Assembly: GCF_025465255.1 (NCBI RefSeq)
Contig: NZ_JAODNI010000141.1
Location: 1 to 64,000, forward strand
DNA length: 64,000 nt
From: Pseudonocardia sp.
GTDB lineage: Bacteria > Actinomycetota > Actinomycetes > Mycobacteriales > Pseudonocardiaceae
Reading direction: 5' to 3'
The notes under the pieces are model-generated. The model saw nothing but the letters and a program-made list of their open reading frames with translations, did no database searches and was not told the origin of the DNA. The position numbers and the translations under genes are program-made. Within the stretch, counting starts at the first letter, position 1, and the number at the start of each line of letters is the position of its first letter. Shown here piece after piece: positions 17,051 to 25,198 of the stretch.

Positions 17051-17617
17051 GTGCGCGTCGGGACCGTGAACATCGCCGCCGGGCGAGACCGCCTCGGCCG
17101 GTCGGTCGGCGCCCCATCGCTCGCCGCGGCCGTCGCGGGTCTCGACGCGGACGTGCTGTCCGTCCAGGAGCTGGACACCGGGCAGCCCCGGTCGCACCAC
17201 GTCGATCGGCCCGCAGTGGTGGCCGAAGCGTTCGGGGCGCTCGCCTGGCGGGACGCGGCGACGGTCGCCGGGACGCCCGACCCGTCCGCGTCCTGGCGGC
17301 CGCTCGAACCCCCGGCGCTCCGCGGCCCGGACGACGACCGCTCGGGCCCGCGCTACGGGATCGGGCTCTTCTGCCGGCGCCCCGTCCGGCGCCGGCACGT
17401 GCTCGGGCTCCCGCCGGGCCGGGCGAGGTTGCCGGTTCCGAACCCGCGCGCGGAGGAGCTGGTCCGCGGGCCGACCTTCCCCGCCCACCGGCCCCGGCTG
17501 CAGGTCGACCACCTGTTGGCGCTGGGCGGGCTCACCGGGCGCGACCCGGAGATCCGCGCACTCGCGATCGGTGACCACAGGGCTGCGGTGGTCACCGTGC
17601 AGCGACGCGACTCCTGA
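17051..17617 (+). pseudogene. internally deleted endonuclease/exonuclease/phosphatase-family gene
   Basis: The 188-residue open frame starts with GVRVGTVNIAAGRD and LSVQELDTG, the EEP-fold strands with the metal-binding Glu. The C-terminal part has RPRLQVDHLLALGG, the usual Asp-His end motif. The central part of the fold, normally holding the T-H-L and G-D-x-N motifs, is absent: the protein runs from LPVPNPRAEE straight to LVRGPTFPAHRP. Members are normally around 250 residues, so about 60-70 residues are lost, in frame. Without these motifs a nuclease or phosphatase activity is very unlikely. It may still be transcribed; only comparison with an intact orthologue would prove decay. Confidence 0.6.
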
Positions 17618-17638
17618 CCCGGCCGGGTTGGAGAGAGC

Positions 17639-17848
17639 TCAGTAGAGCACCGGCGGCGCAGGCTCCCAGCCGCGGCCCGTCTCCTCCATGTGCAGCGGCC
17701 GGTCGCAGCCGAAGCGGGCGTGGGTCCGTTCCCAGCCGCGGGCCAGGCCGGGGTGGAAGACGGTCACGCCTGCCCCGCACGTCTCGCACTCCGCCGCCCA
17801 CTCCACCGCGACGAGCCCTGACGGGTACCGGTGTTCCTGCTGCCTCAT
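17639..17848 (-). CDS. small protein with a zinc-ribbon-like CxxC
   Basis: A 69-residue protein with ECETCGAGVTVFHPG (about residues 20-34), whose Cys-x2-Cys could form half of a metal site; a third Cys sits in RFGCDRPLHM (about residue 49). The end EPAPPVLY is followed by TGA. GGGAGAG precedes the ATG at 17848. It is convergent with the preceding remnant (22-base gap). No family is recognised; DNA- or protein-binding is a guess only. Confidence 0.6.
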   Translation of the reverse strand: MRQQEHRYPSGLVAVEWAAECETCGAGVTVFHPGLARGWERTHARFGCDRPLHMEETGRGWEPAPPVLY

Positions 17849-18033
17849 GCCGCACTCTCCCGCGCCGGACCGCCCGGCCCGACGATCGTTCTGCGGTCGT
17901 CGTCCTCGAGCCGGGACGAGCCTGTCCCACCGGGGGTGCCCGCCGTCGGCACGGCGAATCGGGCCGATCGGGTGAAATTCGGACGACGGCCGCGGACGGG
18001 TCCGTCCGAGATGTGCGGTGGCCCGCCCGTTCG

Positions 18034-18039
18034 TAGGGT
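18034..18039 (+). promoter_or_regulatory. TAGGGT -10 box upstream of the ankyrin gene
   Basis: TAGGGT ends 7 bases before the ATG at 18047, a leaderless arrangement like those at 6483, 13912, 42531 and 52287. The promoter looks intact although the gene behind it is frameshifted. Confidence 0.45.
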
Positions 18040-18046
18040 TCCGGAC

Positions 18047-18441
18047 ATGGAGCCCGACGAGGAGACCCTGGCGTTCGCACCGGATGTTCGAGCTCGCCCG
18101 CGACGGCGGCACCGAGGAGCTCGCCGCGAACGTCGACGCGGGGCTGCCCGGTGAACCTGACCAACGACAAGGGCGACACCCTGCTGATCCTCGCGGCCTA
18201 CCACGGCCACCCGGAGACCGTCGCGGCGTTGCTGGCCCGCGGCGCCGACCCGGGCCGGGTCAACGACCGCGGGCAGACCGCGCTGGGGGCGGCGACGTTC
18301 CGCCGCACCCGCGAGTCCGTCGTCGCATTGCTCGCGGTCGGTGCGGACCCGACGGCGGGCGGGCAGTCCGCGCTGGCCGTTGCGCAGTTCTTCGACCTGC
18401 CGGAGATGGCGGAGCTGCTGCGCGGGGGCCGGCCGGCCTGA
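18047..18441 (+). pseudogene. ankyrin-repeat protein gene with two frameshifts
   Basis: Three frames join into one ankyrin protein of about 130 residues. Frame A: MEPDEETLAFA from ATG 18047. Frame B: RMFELARDGGTEELAANV and DAGLP. Frame C: VNLTNDKGDTLLILAAYHGH, then the second repeat NDRGQTALGAATFRR and the end FFDLPEMAELLRGG. The joints fit a 2-base loss near 18080-18085 (an AC expected between GCA and CGG) and a 1-base gain near 18149-18151 (CCCGGTG for CCCGTG). The two changes do not restore the frame together. In intact relatives such proteins are small cytoplasmic binding proteins, sometimes beside catalase genes, and a catalase gene lies 1 kb downstream here. Sequencing error is the alternative. 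Confidence 0.75.
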
Positions 18442-18478
18442 CCGGTTCGCCACGGCCCCGGCCGCCGTGCCCGGCTCC

Positions 18479-19009
18479 CTAGGTCATCTGCTCCAAGAAA
18501 TTGATCATGTCGTCGGCGTGCTCCTCCTCGACCTCGAGGATCTCCTCGAAGATCCGCCGGGTGGTGACGTCGCCGTCACCGATCCACTTGATGATCTCGG
18601 TGTAGGACGCGATCGCGACGCGCTCCGCCACGAGGTTCTCCTTGATCATGTCGATCAGGCGTTCGGCGGTCGTGTACTGCGAGTGCGAGCGCCCGGTCAG
18701 CGTCTCCGGATTCATGTCCGGGACGCCGCCCAGCTGGGCGATCCGGGCCGCCAGCCGGTCGGCGTGCTCCTGCTCCTCGCCCGCGTGCTCGGCGAACTCC
18801 TTCGCCACCGGCTCGGCGTCGAGTCCCTTCGCCGCGTACTGGTGCTGCTTGTAGCGCAGGACGCACACGATCTCGGTGGCCAGGGCCTCCTGCAACACCC
18901 TGAGCACCCGGTCCAGGTCGGCGCCGTACTCGCTCGTCACCGGGCCCTTGTCGATCTCGGCCCGGGCCCGGTCGCGGAGAACCTGCACGTCGGTCAGAAA
19001 GTCGGCCAT
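18479..19009 (-). CDS. ferritin-like (bacterioferritin/Dps-like) protein
   Basis: A 176-residue four-helix protein. Carboxylate/His motifs of a di-iron centre are visible: LATEIVCVLRYKQHQY (about 48-63), EHAGEEQEHADRLAAR (about 80-95), LVAERVAIASYTEI (about 128-141) and EEILEVEEEHADDMI (about 156-170). It would oxidise and store iron, or use peroxide to do so, limiting Fenton damage; the catalase gene is the next gene upstream. ATG at 19009 is preceded by GGAGGAGT. The stop TAG is at 18479-18481. Confidence 0.85.
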   Translation of the reverse strand: MADFLTDVQVLRDRARAEIDKGPVTSEYGADLDRVLRVLQEALATEIVCVLRYKQHQYAAKGLDAEPVAKEFAEHAGEEQEHADRLAARIAQLGGVPDMNPETLTGRSHSQYTTAERLIDMIKENLVAERVAIASYTEIIKWIGDGDVTTRRIFEEILEVEEEHADDMINFLEQMT

Positions 19010-19362
19010 GACACTCCTCCATGCCCCGCTGACGGTGCTGGGGTCAACCGACACCGACGACGACCCTCGTGGGTTCGACGGGGTCGTGGCGCCGACCCAC
19101 CGTGACGAACACGCCGGGTAGTTCTCGGCCCCCCGGACCGGGGCGACCGGCCTGGAGCTCATCCCGCGGTGCGGTAGTGGTGACCGCCCGCACACTGCGT
19201 GCGCAGCACTGGAGATCGAAACACATCCGCCGGAAGCGTGGCGTACGTCCACGAACGAGGTAGGCCATGCCCCCCACTCGCAAGCCGGACCATTCCGGCC
19301 CCGCCCCACGACGCGGCCGGCGGGACATCGTCCCGCCGGCCGCGTCGTGTGTGGTGCCGGAG
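19010..19362. other. 353-base spacer between ferritin-like and catalase genes
   Basis: No gene is supported. It holds the promoter region of the ferritin-like gene and a perfect 20-bp hairpin (19307-19349). A short frame from ATG 19267 has a ribosome-site-like GAGGTAG but runs through the hairpin and into the catalase gene, so it is not called. Confidence 0.6.
19307..19349. terminator. perfect 20-bp hairpin downstream of catalase
   Basis: Arms 19307-19326 and 19330-19349 are perfectly complementary with a 3-base loop (ATC). The left arm is CACGACGCGGCCGGCGGGAC. It begins 13 bases after the catalase stop. There is no T tract on either side, as is common for actinobacterial terminators. Confidence 0.8.
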
Positions 19363-21012
19363 TCAGCTCGCGGTGGCGACCGCGCGGTGCTCGTTCGGCA
19401 CGCAGTGGGTCATCGTGTGCCCGGTGACGTCCCGGGAACCGTTCTTGCCGAGGTTCTCGAGGCGGTGCTGCTCCTCTTCGTTGAGCGTCTGCTTCGGCAG
19501 CGGCGGCAGGTCGCGGACGTCGTCGGCGGTGATGCCGAGCCCCTCCCCGACGCGGCGGCCCAGCTCGTCCTCGCACATGAAGAGGTGCCAGACCATCCGG
19601 CGCTGCACCTCCGGCGTGGCCTCGCCGATGTTCGCGACGAAGTTCGCCACCAGGTCGTCGCGCTCCCAGTCCTGCATCAGCATGAACCGCTCGCCGGGCT
19701 GGGCGTAGTCGTTGGTGCGCGGGATGCGCGCCCGGGTCAGCCGGCCCTCGAGCACCGGCCCCAGCTCGTCGGCGTGCGGGTACGGAGCCTCGGCGAGCCC
19801 GCCCATCGTCGACGGTTCGTAGTTGACGTGCGGGTTCTCCCCGCCGGTGTCCACGAAGTACGTCATCTGGCCGTCGCGCTGGTTGGTCGCGACCGTCGCG
19901 TTCTTCGGCGAGTTCACCGGCAGCTGCAGGTAGTTCGGGCCGACGCGGTAGCGCTGGGTGTCGCTGTAGGAGAAGGTCCGGCCGACCAGCATCTTGTCGT
20001 CGGAGAAGTCCAGCCCGTCGACGAGCACGCCCGTGCCGAAGCTGATCTGCTCGTTCTCGGCGAAGAAGTTCTCGACGTTGCGGTTGAGCTGCAGCGTCCC
20101 GACCTTCTTCGGCGGGAAGACCTCCTCCGGCCAGACCTTGGTGTCGTCGAGCGGGTCGAAGTCCAGCTCGGGGTGGTCGTGGTCGTCCATCATCTGCACG
20201 AGCAGCTCCCACTCCGGGTAGTCGCCGCGCTCGATGGCGTCGAACAGGTCCTTCGACGCGTGCCCCAGGTCGTCGGCCTGGACCGCCGCCGCGTCCTCCT
20301 CGGTCATCGAGGCGACGCCGCACGTCGGCATGAAGTGGTACTTGACGAGCTTCGTCTCGCCCTGGGCGCTGACCCACCTGTAGGTGTTCACGCCGAACCC
20401 CTGCTGGTGGCGGTAGTCCGCGGGGATGCCGCGCGGGCTGAAGAGGTTCACCAGCATGTGCATCGACTCGGGGGTCTGCGACATGAAGTCGAAGATCCGG
20501 GCCGGCTCCTGCCGGAACGTCACGGGGTCCGGCTTGAGCGAGTGGATGACGTCCGGGAACTTGATCGCGTCCCGGATGAAGAAGACCCCGAGGTTGTTGC
20601 CGACGAGGTCCCAGTTGCCGTCCTCGGTGTAGAACTTGACCGCGAAGCCGCGCGGGTCCCGGGCCGCCTCGGAGGAGTCCCGGCCCCCGATCACGGTCGA
20701 GAAGCGCAACGCGACGTCGGTCTGCTTGCCCTCCTCGGCGAACAGCTTCGCGCGCGTGTAGTTCGCGATCGGCTCGTCCCCCCACTTCCCGGTGGCGGTG
20801 AACGTGCCGTAGGAGAGGAAGCCGCGCGCGTGCACCACGCGCTCCGGGATCCGCTCCCGGTCGAAGTGGCTGATCTTCTCCAGGAACTGGTAGTTCTCCA
20901 GGGTCGCCGGGCCCCGCGGCCCGACGGTGCGCTGGTTCTGGTTGTCGTGGACCGGGTGGCCCTGCCGGTTGGTGAGCCCGGCCCGGTTGGGCGCGCCGTT
21001 CGGTTCGGTCAT
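19363..21012 (-). CDS. katA: catalase (monofunctional, haem)
   Basis: A 549-residue catalase that breaks down hydrogen peroxide in the cytoplasm. The active-site His is in [10 protein letters not shown] (about residue 58), the Asn in the [11 protein letters not shown] region (about 130), and the proximal haem-ligand Tyr in [14 protein letters not shown] (about 350). NADPH-type small-subunit architecture and length (about 480-550) fit; there is no C-terminal glutamine-amidotransferase-like domain. ATG at 21012 follows AGGGAGA. An AGGTAT about 37 bases upstream on the minus strand could be a stress-sigma -10. A perfect hairpin follows the stop. The longer frame upstream is a shadow. Confidence 0.93.
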   Translation of the reverse strand: MTEPNGAPNRAGLTNRQGHPVHDNQNQRTVGPRGPATLENYQFLEKISHFDRERIPERVVHARGFLSYGTFTATGKWGDEPIANYTRAKLFAEEGKQTDVALRFSTVIGGRDSSEAARDPRGFAVKFYTEDGNWDLVGNNLGVFFIRDAIKFPDVIHSLKPDPVTFRQEPARIFDFMSQTPESMHMLVNLFSPRGIPADYRHQQGFGVNTYRWVSAQGETKLVKYHFMPTCGVASMTEEDAAAVQADDLGHASKDLFDAIERGDYPEWELLVQMMDDHDHPELDFDPLDDTKVWPEEVFPPKKVGTLQLNRNVENFFAENEQISFGTGVLVDGLDFSDDKMLVGRTFSYSDTQRYRVGPNYLQLPVNSPKNATVATNQRDGQMTYFVDTGGENPHVNYEPSTMGGLAEAPYPHADELGPVLEGRLTRARIPRTNDYAQPGERFMLMQDWERDDLVANFVANIGEATPEVQRRMVWHLFMCEDELGRRVGEGLGITADDVRDLPPLPKQTLNEEEQHRLENLGKNGSRDVTGHTMTHCVPNEHRAVATAS

Positions 21013-21079
21013 CCGTGGTCTCCCTGTCGTGCGACGTGCATACCTTTCCGCGAGACGGGTAGCCGAGGCGGCGTCGATC

Positions 21080-21184
21080 AAACCCACCGAGCCGGACGAC
21101 GGTCTCCATGATCTCGGCCGGGTCCTCGAGCAGCTGCAGCCGACGCTCGAGCCCGGCCAGGAACCGGTCGCGCGCGGCATCCAT
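21080..21184 (-). pseudogene. N-terminal remnant of a GAF-domain sensor protein
   Basis: About 35 codons from ATG 21184 read [20 protein letters not shown] then [12 protein letters not shown], which looks like the start of a GAF-domain sensor protein of the kind continuing into L-G-E-x-L-x-V-D-R. After VVRL the likeness ends and the frame runs on into the catalase gene without sense. GGAGGA precedes the ATG. Only the first helix of the domain remains, so this is called a remnant. A short real peptide is possible but less likely. Confidence 0.4.
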
Positions 21185-21333
21185 TCCTCCGCTCGCCACG
21201 CCCCCGACGCGCAGGGATGGTACCGGCGCCCCGGGTTTCCGTCCGTCGACGCCGGGGGCCGCCGGACGGTTTGCCGGACGGGTGATCGAGGAACGTCACG
21301 ACCGACCCGGATCCCTGACGAGGAGTGCTTTCG

Positions 21334-22518
21334 ATGCGCGCAGTGACCTGGCACGGCAAACGCGACGTCCGCGTGGACACCGTCCCCGACCCGACCATCC
21401 AGGACCCGACGGACGTGATCGTCCGGATCACCTCGACCGGGATCTGCGGCTCCGACCTGCACCTCTACGAGGTCCTCGGGCCCTTCCTCGACGAGGGCGA
21501 CATCCTCGGCCACGAGCCGATGGGCGTCGTCGAGGAGGTCGGCGCCGGGGTGACCGAGCTCCGCGCGGGCGACCGCGTGGTGATCCCGTTCAACGTCTCC
21601 TGCGGCACCTGCTTCATGTGCTCGGCCGGCCTGCACTCCCAGTGCGAGACCAGTCAGGTCCGCGAGCAGGGCATGGGCGCCGCGCTGTTCGGCTACACCA
21701 AGCTCTACGGCCAGGTCCCGGGTGGACAGGCCGAGTACCTGCGGGTCCCGTTCGGCAACACGCTGCCGATCAAGGTGCCGGACGGCCCGCCGGACGACCG
21801 CTTCGTCTACCTCTCGGACGTCCTGCCCACGGCCTGGCAGGCGGTGGCCTACGCCGACGTCGCGCCCGGCTGCAGCCTCGTCGTCCTGGGACTGGGGCCG
21901 ATCGGGGACATGGCCACCCGGATCGCGCAGCACCGCGGCGTCGAGCAGGTCATCGGGGTGGACCTCGTCCCGGCCCGGCTGGACCGGGCCCGCAAGCACG
22001 GCGTGCAGGTCGTCGACCTGCGCGAGCACGGCAAGGACCTCGGCGAGGTCGTGCGGGAGCTGACCGGCGGGCGCGGCGCGGACGCGGTGATCGACGCCGT
22101 CGGGATGGAGGCGCACGGCTCGCCGATGGGGAAGATCGCGCACCAGCTCGTCGGCTACCTGCCCGACGCCGTCGCGGCGCCGCTGATGAAGACCGCCGGG
22201 ACGGACCGTCTGGCGGCGCTGTACTCGGCGATCGACCTGGTCCGGCGCGGCGGCACGATCTCGCTGTCCGGCGTCTACGGCGGCACCGCGGACCCGCTGC
22301 CGATGCTCACGATGTTCGACAAGCAGATCCAGCTGCGGATGGGCCAGGCGAACGTGCTCCGCTGGGTGCCGGACATCCTGCCGCTGCTCGACGACGCCGA
22401 CGTCCTGGGCACGCAGGACTTCGCGACGCACCGGCTGCCGCTCGCCGCGGCCCCGCAGGCCTACGCGACGTTCCAGAAGAAGGAGGACGGGATGGTCAAG
22501 GTGCTGCTGCAGCCGTGA
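21334..22518 (+). CDS. zinc-dependent alcohol dehydrogenase (glutathione-independent formaldehyde dehydrogenase-like)
   Basis: A 394-residue MDR-family enzyme. The catalytic-zinc ligands are in [11 protein letters not shown] (about residue 37) and [12 protein letters not shown] (about 62). The structural zinc site is [17 protein letters not shown] (about 90-106) with four Cys. The NAD(P) site is [16 protein letters not shown] (about 185). The overall layout, including the long insert after the coenzyme domain, resembles the formaldehyde-dehydrogenase-like branch acting on small alcohols or aldehydes. AGGAG lies 9 bases before ATG 21334; a GTG at 21325 overlaps that site and is rejected. It appears to be a single-gene unit. 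Confidence 0.88.
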   Translation: MRAVTWHGKRDVRVDTVPDPTIQDPTDVIVRITSTGICGSDLHLYEVLGPFLDEGDILGHEPMGVVEEVGAGVTELRAGDRVVIPFNVSCGTCFMCSAGLHSQCETSQVREQGMGAALFGYTKLYGQVPGGQAEYLRVPFGNTLPIKVPDGPPDDRFVYLSDVLPTAWQAVAYADVAPGCSLVVLGLGPIGDMATRIAQHRGVEQVIGVDLVPARLDRARKHGVQVVDLREHGKDLGEVVRELTGGRGADAVIDAVGMEAHGSPMGKIAHQLVGYLPDAVAAPLMKTAGTDRLAALYSAIDLVRRGGTISLSGVYGGTADPLPMLTMFDKQIQLRMGQANVLRWVPDILPLLDDADVLGTQDFATHRLPLAAAPQAYATFQKKEDGMVKVLLQP

Positions 22519-22557
22519 GCGGGGATTGAACGCCCGCCCCGGGGGCAATAAGCCTGC

Positions 22558-22743
22558 ATGAGCGAGAACACCGGGAAGCGCGACGACGACGAGGGCCTGG
22601 TCGCGGAGGCGCTGCGGGAGTCCACCGTCACCGGCGCGCCGGGGGAGACGAACGACGAGACCCCGCCGGAGCCGCAGGCGACGGCGTTCCCCGGGGCCGG
22701 CCCCGAGGGACGCGACGACGAGCGGAAGAGGGAGCGCGACTGA
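22558..22743 (+). CDS. small acidic hypothetical protein
   Basis: 61 residues, strongly charged ([20 protein letters not shown] at the start, ending [10 protein letters not shown]), with no hydrophobic core, so probably disordered. It starts 39 bases after the alcohol dehydrogenase stop and is followed by a 15-bp hairpin that would end the transcript. Possible -35 TTGAAC lies at 22526-22531. Similar small acidic proteins occur at 23954 and 25016. Function unknown. Confidence 0.55.
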   Translation: MSENTGKRDDDEGLVAEALRESTVTGAPGETNDETPPEPQATAFPGAGPEGRDDERKRERD

Positions 22744-22748
22744 GATCG

Positions 22749-22786
22749 CGTACCCGGGCCGGTAGCCGATCACCGGTCCGGGTACG
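22749..22786. terminator. 15-bp hairpin after the small acidic gene
   Basis: Arms 22749-22763 and 22772-22786 pair at 14 of 15 positions with an 8-base loop. It ends 8 bases before the ATG of the following P450 remnant, and its right arm contains the GGGTAC (22780-22785) that could be that gene's -10. Confidence 0.65.
22780..22785 (+). promoter_or_regulatory. GGGTAC -10-like element
   Basis: GGGTAC ends 9 bases before ATG 22795, matching the spacing seen at 5058, 25001, 33029 and 34060. It lies in the right arm of a hairpin, so a terminator role competes with a promoter role here. Confidence 0.3.
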
Positions 22787-22794
22787 TGCCCCGC

Positions 22795-23922
22795 ATGGCG
22801 ACCCCGAACACGAGCACCCGACCCGTACCGACCGAGCCGGCCCGCGCCACCGCCACCGACACCGCCCGCGTGCTCACCCTCGCGCTGGCCCCGATCGTCG
22901 CGCAGGGCGTCATCGCACGACGACGCCGCGTGGTCGCCCTGGCCGGGAAGCTGGACACCGACGGGCGCGGGGTCGAGGTGCTGCAGGACGTCCGGGACCG
23001 TTACGGCCCCGGGCCGGTCGGGTTGCGCATCCCCGGCCGCCCCGCGGCGCTCGTCCTGGATCCCGGGCACGTGCGGCGGATCCTCACCGAATCGCCCGAC
23101 CCGTTCGCCCCGGACAACCGGGAGAAGCGCGGCGCTCTGCGGCACCTCCAGCCGCACGGCGTGCTGATCTCGCACGGCTCCCTGCGGGCCGAGCGGCGGG
23201 TGTTCAACGAGGCCGTGCTCGATGCCGGGGAGCCGCTGCACGAACAGGCCGCGCGACCGCTTCCGCAACGCCGTCCGCACCCACCTCGACCGGGCCGAGC
23301 CCGGCAGCCTCGCAGCCATGATGGCCCGGATCCCGGCGGACGGCCGGACCGATCCCGTCGACCAGGTCCCGCAGTGGCTCTTCGCCTACGACCCGGCCGG
23401 CGCGGTCGCGTACCGCGCGCTGGCCCTGCTCACCGCGTACCCGGACGAGCTCGCGCGGGTCCGCGCCGAGATCGCCGAACGGGACCTGACCGAGCCGCAG
23501 GACCTGCCCCGGCTGCGGGCCGCGATCCTGGAGTCCGTCCGGCTCTGGCCCACCACGCCGCTGTTGCTCCGGGACACGACGGCGCCGACCACATGGGGCG
23601 AGAGCACCCTGCCCGCGGGCACGGCGATGATCATCCCGACCTGGTTCCTGCACCGCGACGATTGCACCCGGGACGACGCCGACCGCTTCCACCCCGAGCA
23701 GTGGCTGGACGGCGGCGCGCACGAGGACTGGTCCCTGGTGCCGTTCAGCGCCGGGCCGGCGGCCTGCCCGGGACGGGAGCTCGTCCTGTTCACCGCGAGC
23801 ACGTTCCTCGCGGTGCTGCTCAGGGAGCTGGACCCGGCCCCGCCGAGCTGTCGGGCGGTGAGCCGCTGCCGAAGGGGCTGGACCCGTTCGCCCTGAGGTT
23901 CCCGGTCCAGACGATGCGCTAG
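22795..23922 (+). pseudogene. cytochrome P450 gene with internal deletion and two frameshifts
   Basis: From ATG 22795 the first frame encodes a P450 N-terminus with [20 protein letters not shown] and [19 protein letters not shown] (to about 23245). It then jumps into another frame, which continues [20 protein letters not shown], the I-helix-like [19 protein letters not shown], the K-helix ExxR in ILESVRLWP and the haem-ligand loop FSAGPAACPGREL. Near 23840-23850 a one-base loss returns to the first frame for the true end, GGEPLPKGLDPFALRFPVQ. Between the first two pieces about 65 residues (helices C to F in the usual layout) seem missing. Haem Cys and ExxR survive, but no single frame encodes a complete enzyme. 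An intact, different P450 is at 43163. Confidence 0.78.
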
Positions 23923-23953
23923 GACGGACCCTGGGCGGAACCGGCGCCGGGGG

Positions 23954-24157
23954 TCAGTTCCCGGCGCGCGCCTCGGCGCCGGTCTCCCCCGCGTAGCCCT
24001 CGTCGTCCCCGGCGACCCGCCCGACGTACTCCTCGTTCGGCGCCGTGCCGGTGGTGCTGGCGCCGTCGGCGTCCTCCTGGTCCCCCGGCTCGCCGCCGGT
24101 TTCCCGGGCCGCCGCCATACCCTCGTCGTCCGCCACGTCGTCCTCTGATCGCTTCAT
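23954..24157 (-). CDS. small acidic hypothetical protein
   Basis: 67 residues, rich in Asp, Glu, Gly and Ala (KRSEDDVADDEGMAAARETG near the start, VGRVAGDDEGYAGETG near the end), with no hydrophobic stretch and so probably disordered. ATG at 24157 has no ribosome site, but GGGTAG lies 9 bases upstream on the minus strand (complement of 24167-24172), in line with a leaderless stress-sigma transcript. It is convergent with the P450 remnant. No known family. Confidence 0.5.
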   Translation of the reverse strand: MKRSEDDVADDEGMAAARETGGEPGDQEDADGASTTGTAPNEEYVGRVAGDDEGYAGETGAEARAGN

Positions 24158-24166
24158 GCGGCGGGG

Positions 24167-24172
24167 CTACCC
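24167..24172 (-). promoter_or_regulatory. GGGTAG -10-like element
   Basis: On the minus strand GGGTAG lies 9 bases before ATG 24157. A GTGTCGG at a 14-base spacing upstream resembles the sequence upstream of the 5058 element. Assignment to a SigB/SigF-type factor is by likeness only. Confidence 0.35.
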
Positions 24173-24232
24173 GGCCTTCCGCGGGCCGACACCCGCCGGG
24201 GCGCCGAGCGGCCGTCACCGGGGCATCCTGGG

Positions 24233-25198
24233 GTGATGGCCCTCCCCGAGCCGGTGACCGCCGAACCGCCCGCCCTCGCGCTTCCCCGCCTGATGCGGCA
24301 GAGCTGGCGCGACGTCGCGTTCCTGCACTGGGCGGTCGAGCCCGGCTCGGTGGCCCGGTTGTTCCCGCCCGGGGTACGGCCGGATGTCCTCGACGGCCGG
24401 ACCTACGTCGGGCTGATCCCGTTCCGGATGGTCGGGGCCGGGTTCGCGCACGGGCCGGCGGTCCCGTGGGCGGGCACGTTCCTCGAGACCAACGTCCGGC
24501 TGTACTCGGTCGACGACACCGGGCGCCGCGGGATCGTCTTCCTCAGCCTGGACGCGGACCGCGCCGTGGTGGTGGCGGGGGCCCGCGCGGTGTTCGGGCT
24601 GCCGTACCGCTGGGCCCGGATGGGCTTTCGCGCCGACGGCGACGAGCGGGCCTACACGACCCGGCTGCGCCGGGTCGGGGTGCACAGCCGGGTCGCGGTC
24701 CGGGTCGGCGCCCCGACCGCCGGCGGCCCGCTCGAGCACTTCCTCACCGCACGCTGGGGCCTGCACGTAGCCCGAGGCCACCGGACCCGGTACATCCCGA
24801 ACGCGCACCCGCCGTGGCCGCTGCGCACAGCCGAGCTCCTCGACCTGGACGACGGCCTGGTCGCCGCCGCGGGGCTGGGCGACCTCGCCCGCCGCCCACC
24901 CGACCACGTCGCGTTCAGCGACGGGGTCGCGGTCCGCTTCGGACTGCCGGTACCGGCCGCGACGCCACGCGGCGGAGACCGGATCAGCCGGCGGCGAAAC
25001 GGGTACGGGACCGTCATGGGCAACCGAGACAGCAACCAGAGCTCCGTCCGGACCGACGAGCAGATCGCCTCCCCGAAGGGTTCCGAGGTCACCGAGGACG
25101 AGGCCGGCGGCGACGAGCCGATGGCCGAGGTGCCGGGGGGCCCGCAGGTCGACGTCCCCGCGGCGCAGGGCCACGTCCCCGAGGACGACGACCGGTGA
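24233..25198 (+). CDS. DUF2071 (YqjF-like) protein, reading through into an acidic tail
   Basis: The first about 240 residues are a DUF2071 protein, distantly related in fold to acetoacetate decarboxylase: QSWRDVAFLHWAVEPGSVAR (about 24-43), GRTYVGLIPFRMVG (about 60-73), ETNVRLYSVDDTGRRGIVFL (about 84-103), and the usual end PDHVAFSDGVAVRFGLPVP. Function of the family is unknown. The stop expected there is missing, and the frame runs on through about 25 Arg-rich residues into an acidic, disordered 60-residue stretch that has its own ATG (25016) and promoter-like GGGTAC. I think the tail is a separate gene read through by loss of a stop. GTG 24233 and ATG 24236 are equivalent starts. Confidence 0.7.
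   Translation: MMALPEPVTAEPPALALPRLMRQSWRDVAFLHWAVEPGSVARLFPPGVRPDVLDGRTYVGLIPFRMVGAGFAHGPAVPWAGTFLETNVRLYSVDDTGRRGIVFLSLDADRAVVVAGARAVFGLPYRWARMGFRADGDERAYTTRLRRVGVHSRVAVRVGAPTAGGPLEHFLTARWGLHVARGHRTRYIPNAHPPWPLRTAELLDLDDGLVAAAGLGDLARRPPDHVAFSDGVAVRFGLPVPAATPRGGDRISRRRNGYGTVMGNRDSNQSSVRTDEQIASPKGSEVTEDEAGGDEPMAEVPGGPQVDVPAAQGHVPEDDDR
25001..25006 (+). promoter_or_regulatory. GGGTAC -10-like element inside the DUF2071 frame
   Basis: GGGTAC ends 9 bases before ATG 25016. GGATCA stands 14 bases upstream, comparable to GGATTT at 33009. Its position supports an independent start for the acidic tail gene. Confidence 0.4.
25016..25198 (+). CDS. probable separate small acidic protein in frame with DUF2071
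   Basis: 60 residues from ATG 25016: MGNRDSNQSSVRTDEQIASP, then acidic and Gly-rich to EDDDR. It is in the same frame as the DUF2071 gene, so one long protein is possible. Evidence for a separate gene: DUF2071 proteins end before this point, composition changes sharply, and GGGTAC lies 9 bases before the ATG as in five other genes. Composition resembles the small acidic proteins at 22558 and 23954. Function unknown. Confidence 0.5.
   Translation: MGNRDSNQSSVRTDEQIASPKGSEVTEDEAGGDEPMAEVPGGPQVDVPAAQGHVPEDDDR

Noticed and set aside
19267..19363. Frame from ATG 19267 with GAGGTAG upstream
   Set aside because: It passes through the catalase terminator hairpin and continues antisense to catalase.
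18479..21199. Very long minus frame over ferritin-like and catalase genes
   Set aside because: It is the ferritin-like frame staying open across the spacer and antiphase through catalase; only 18479-19009 is coding.
21013..23319. Catalase frame extension up to 23319
   Set aside because: The extension is antisense to the alcohol dehydrogenase and P450 remnant and has no family likeness.
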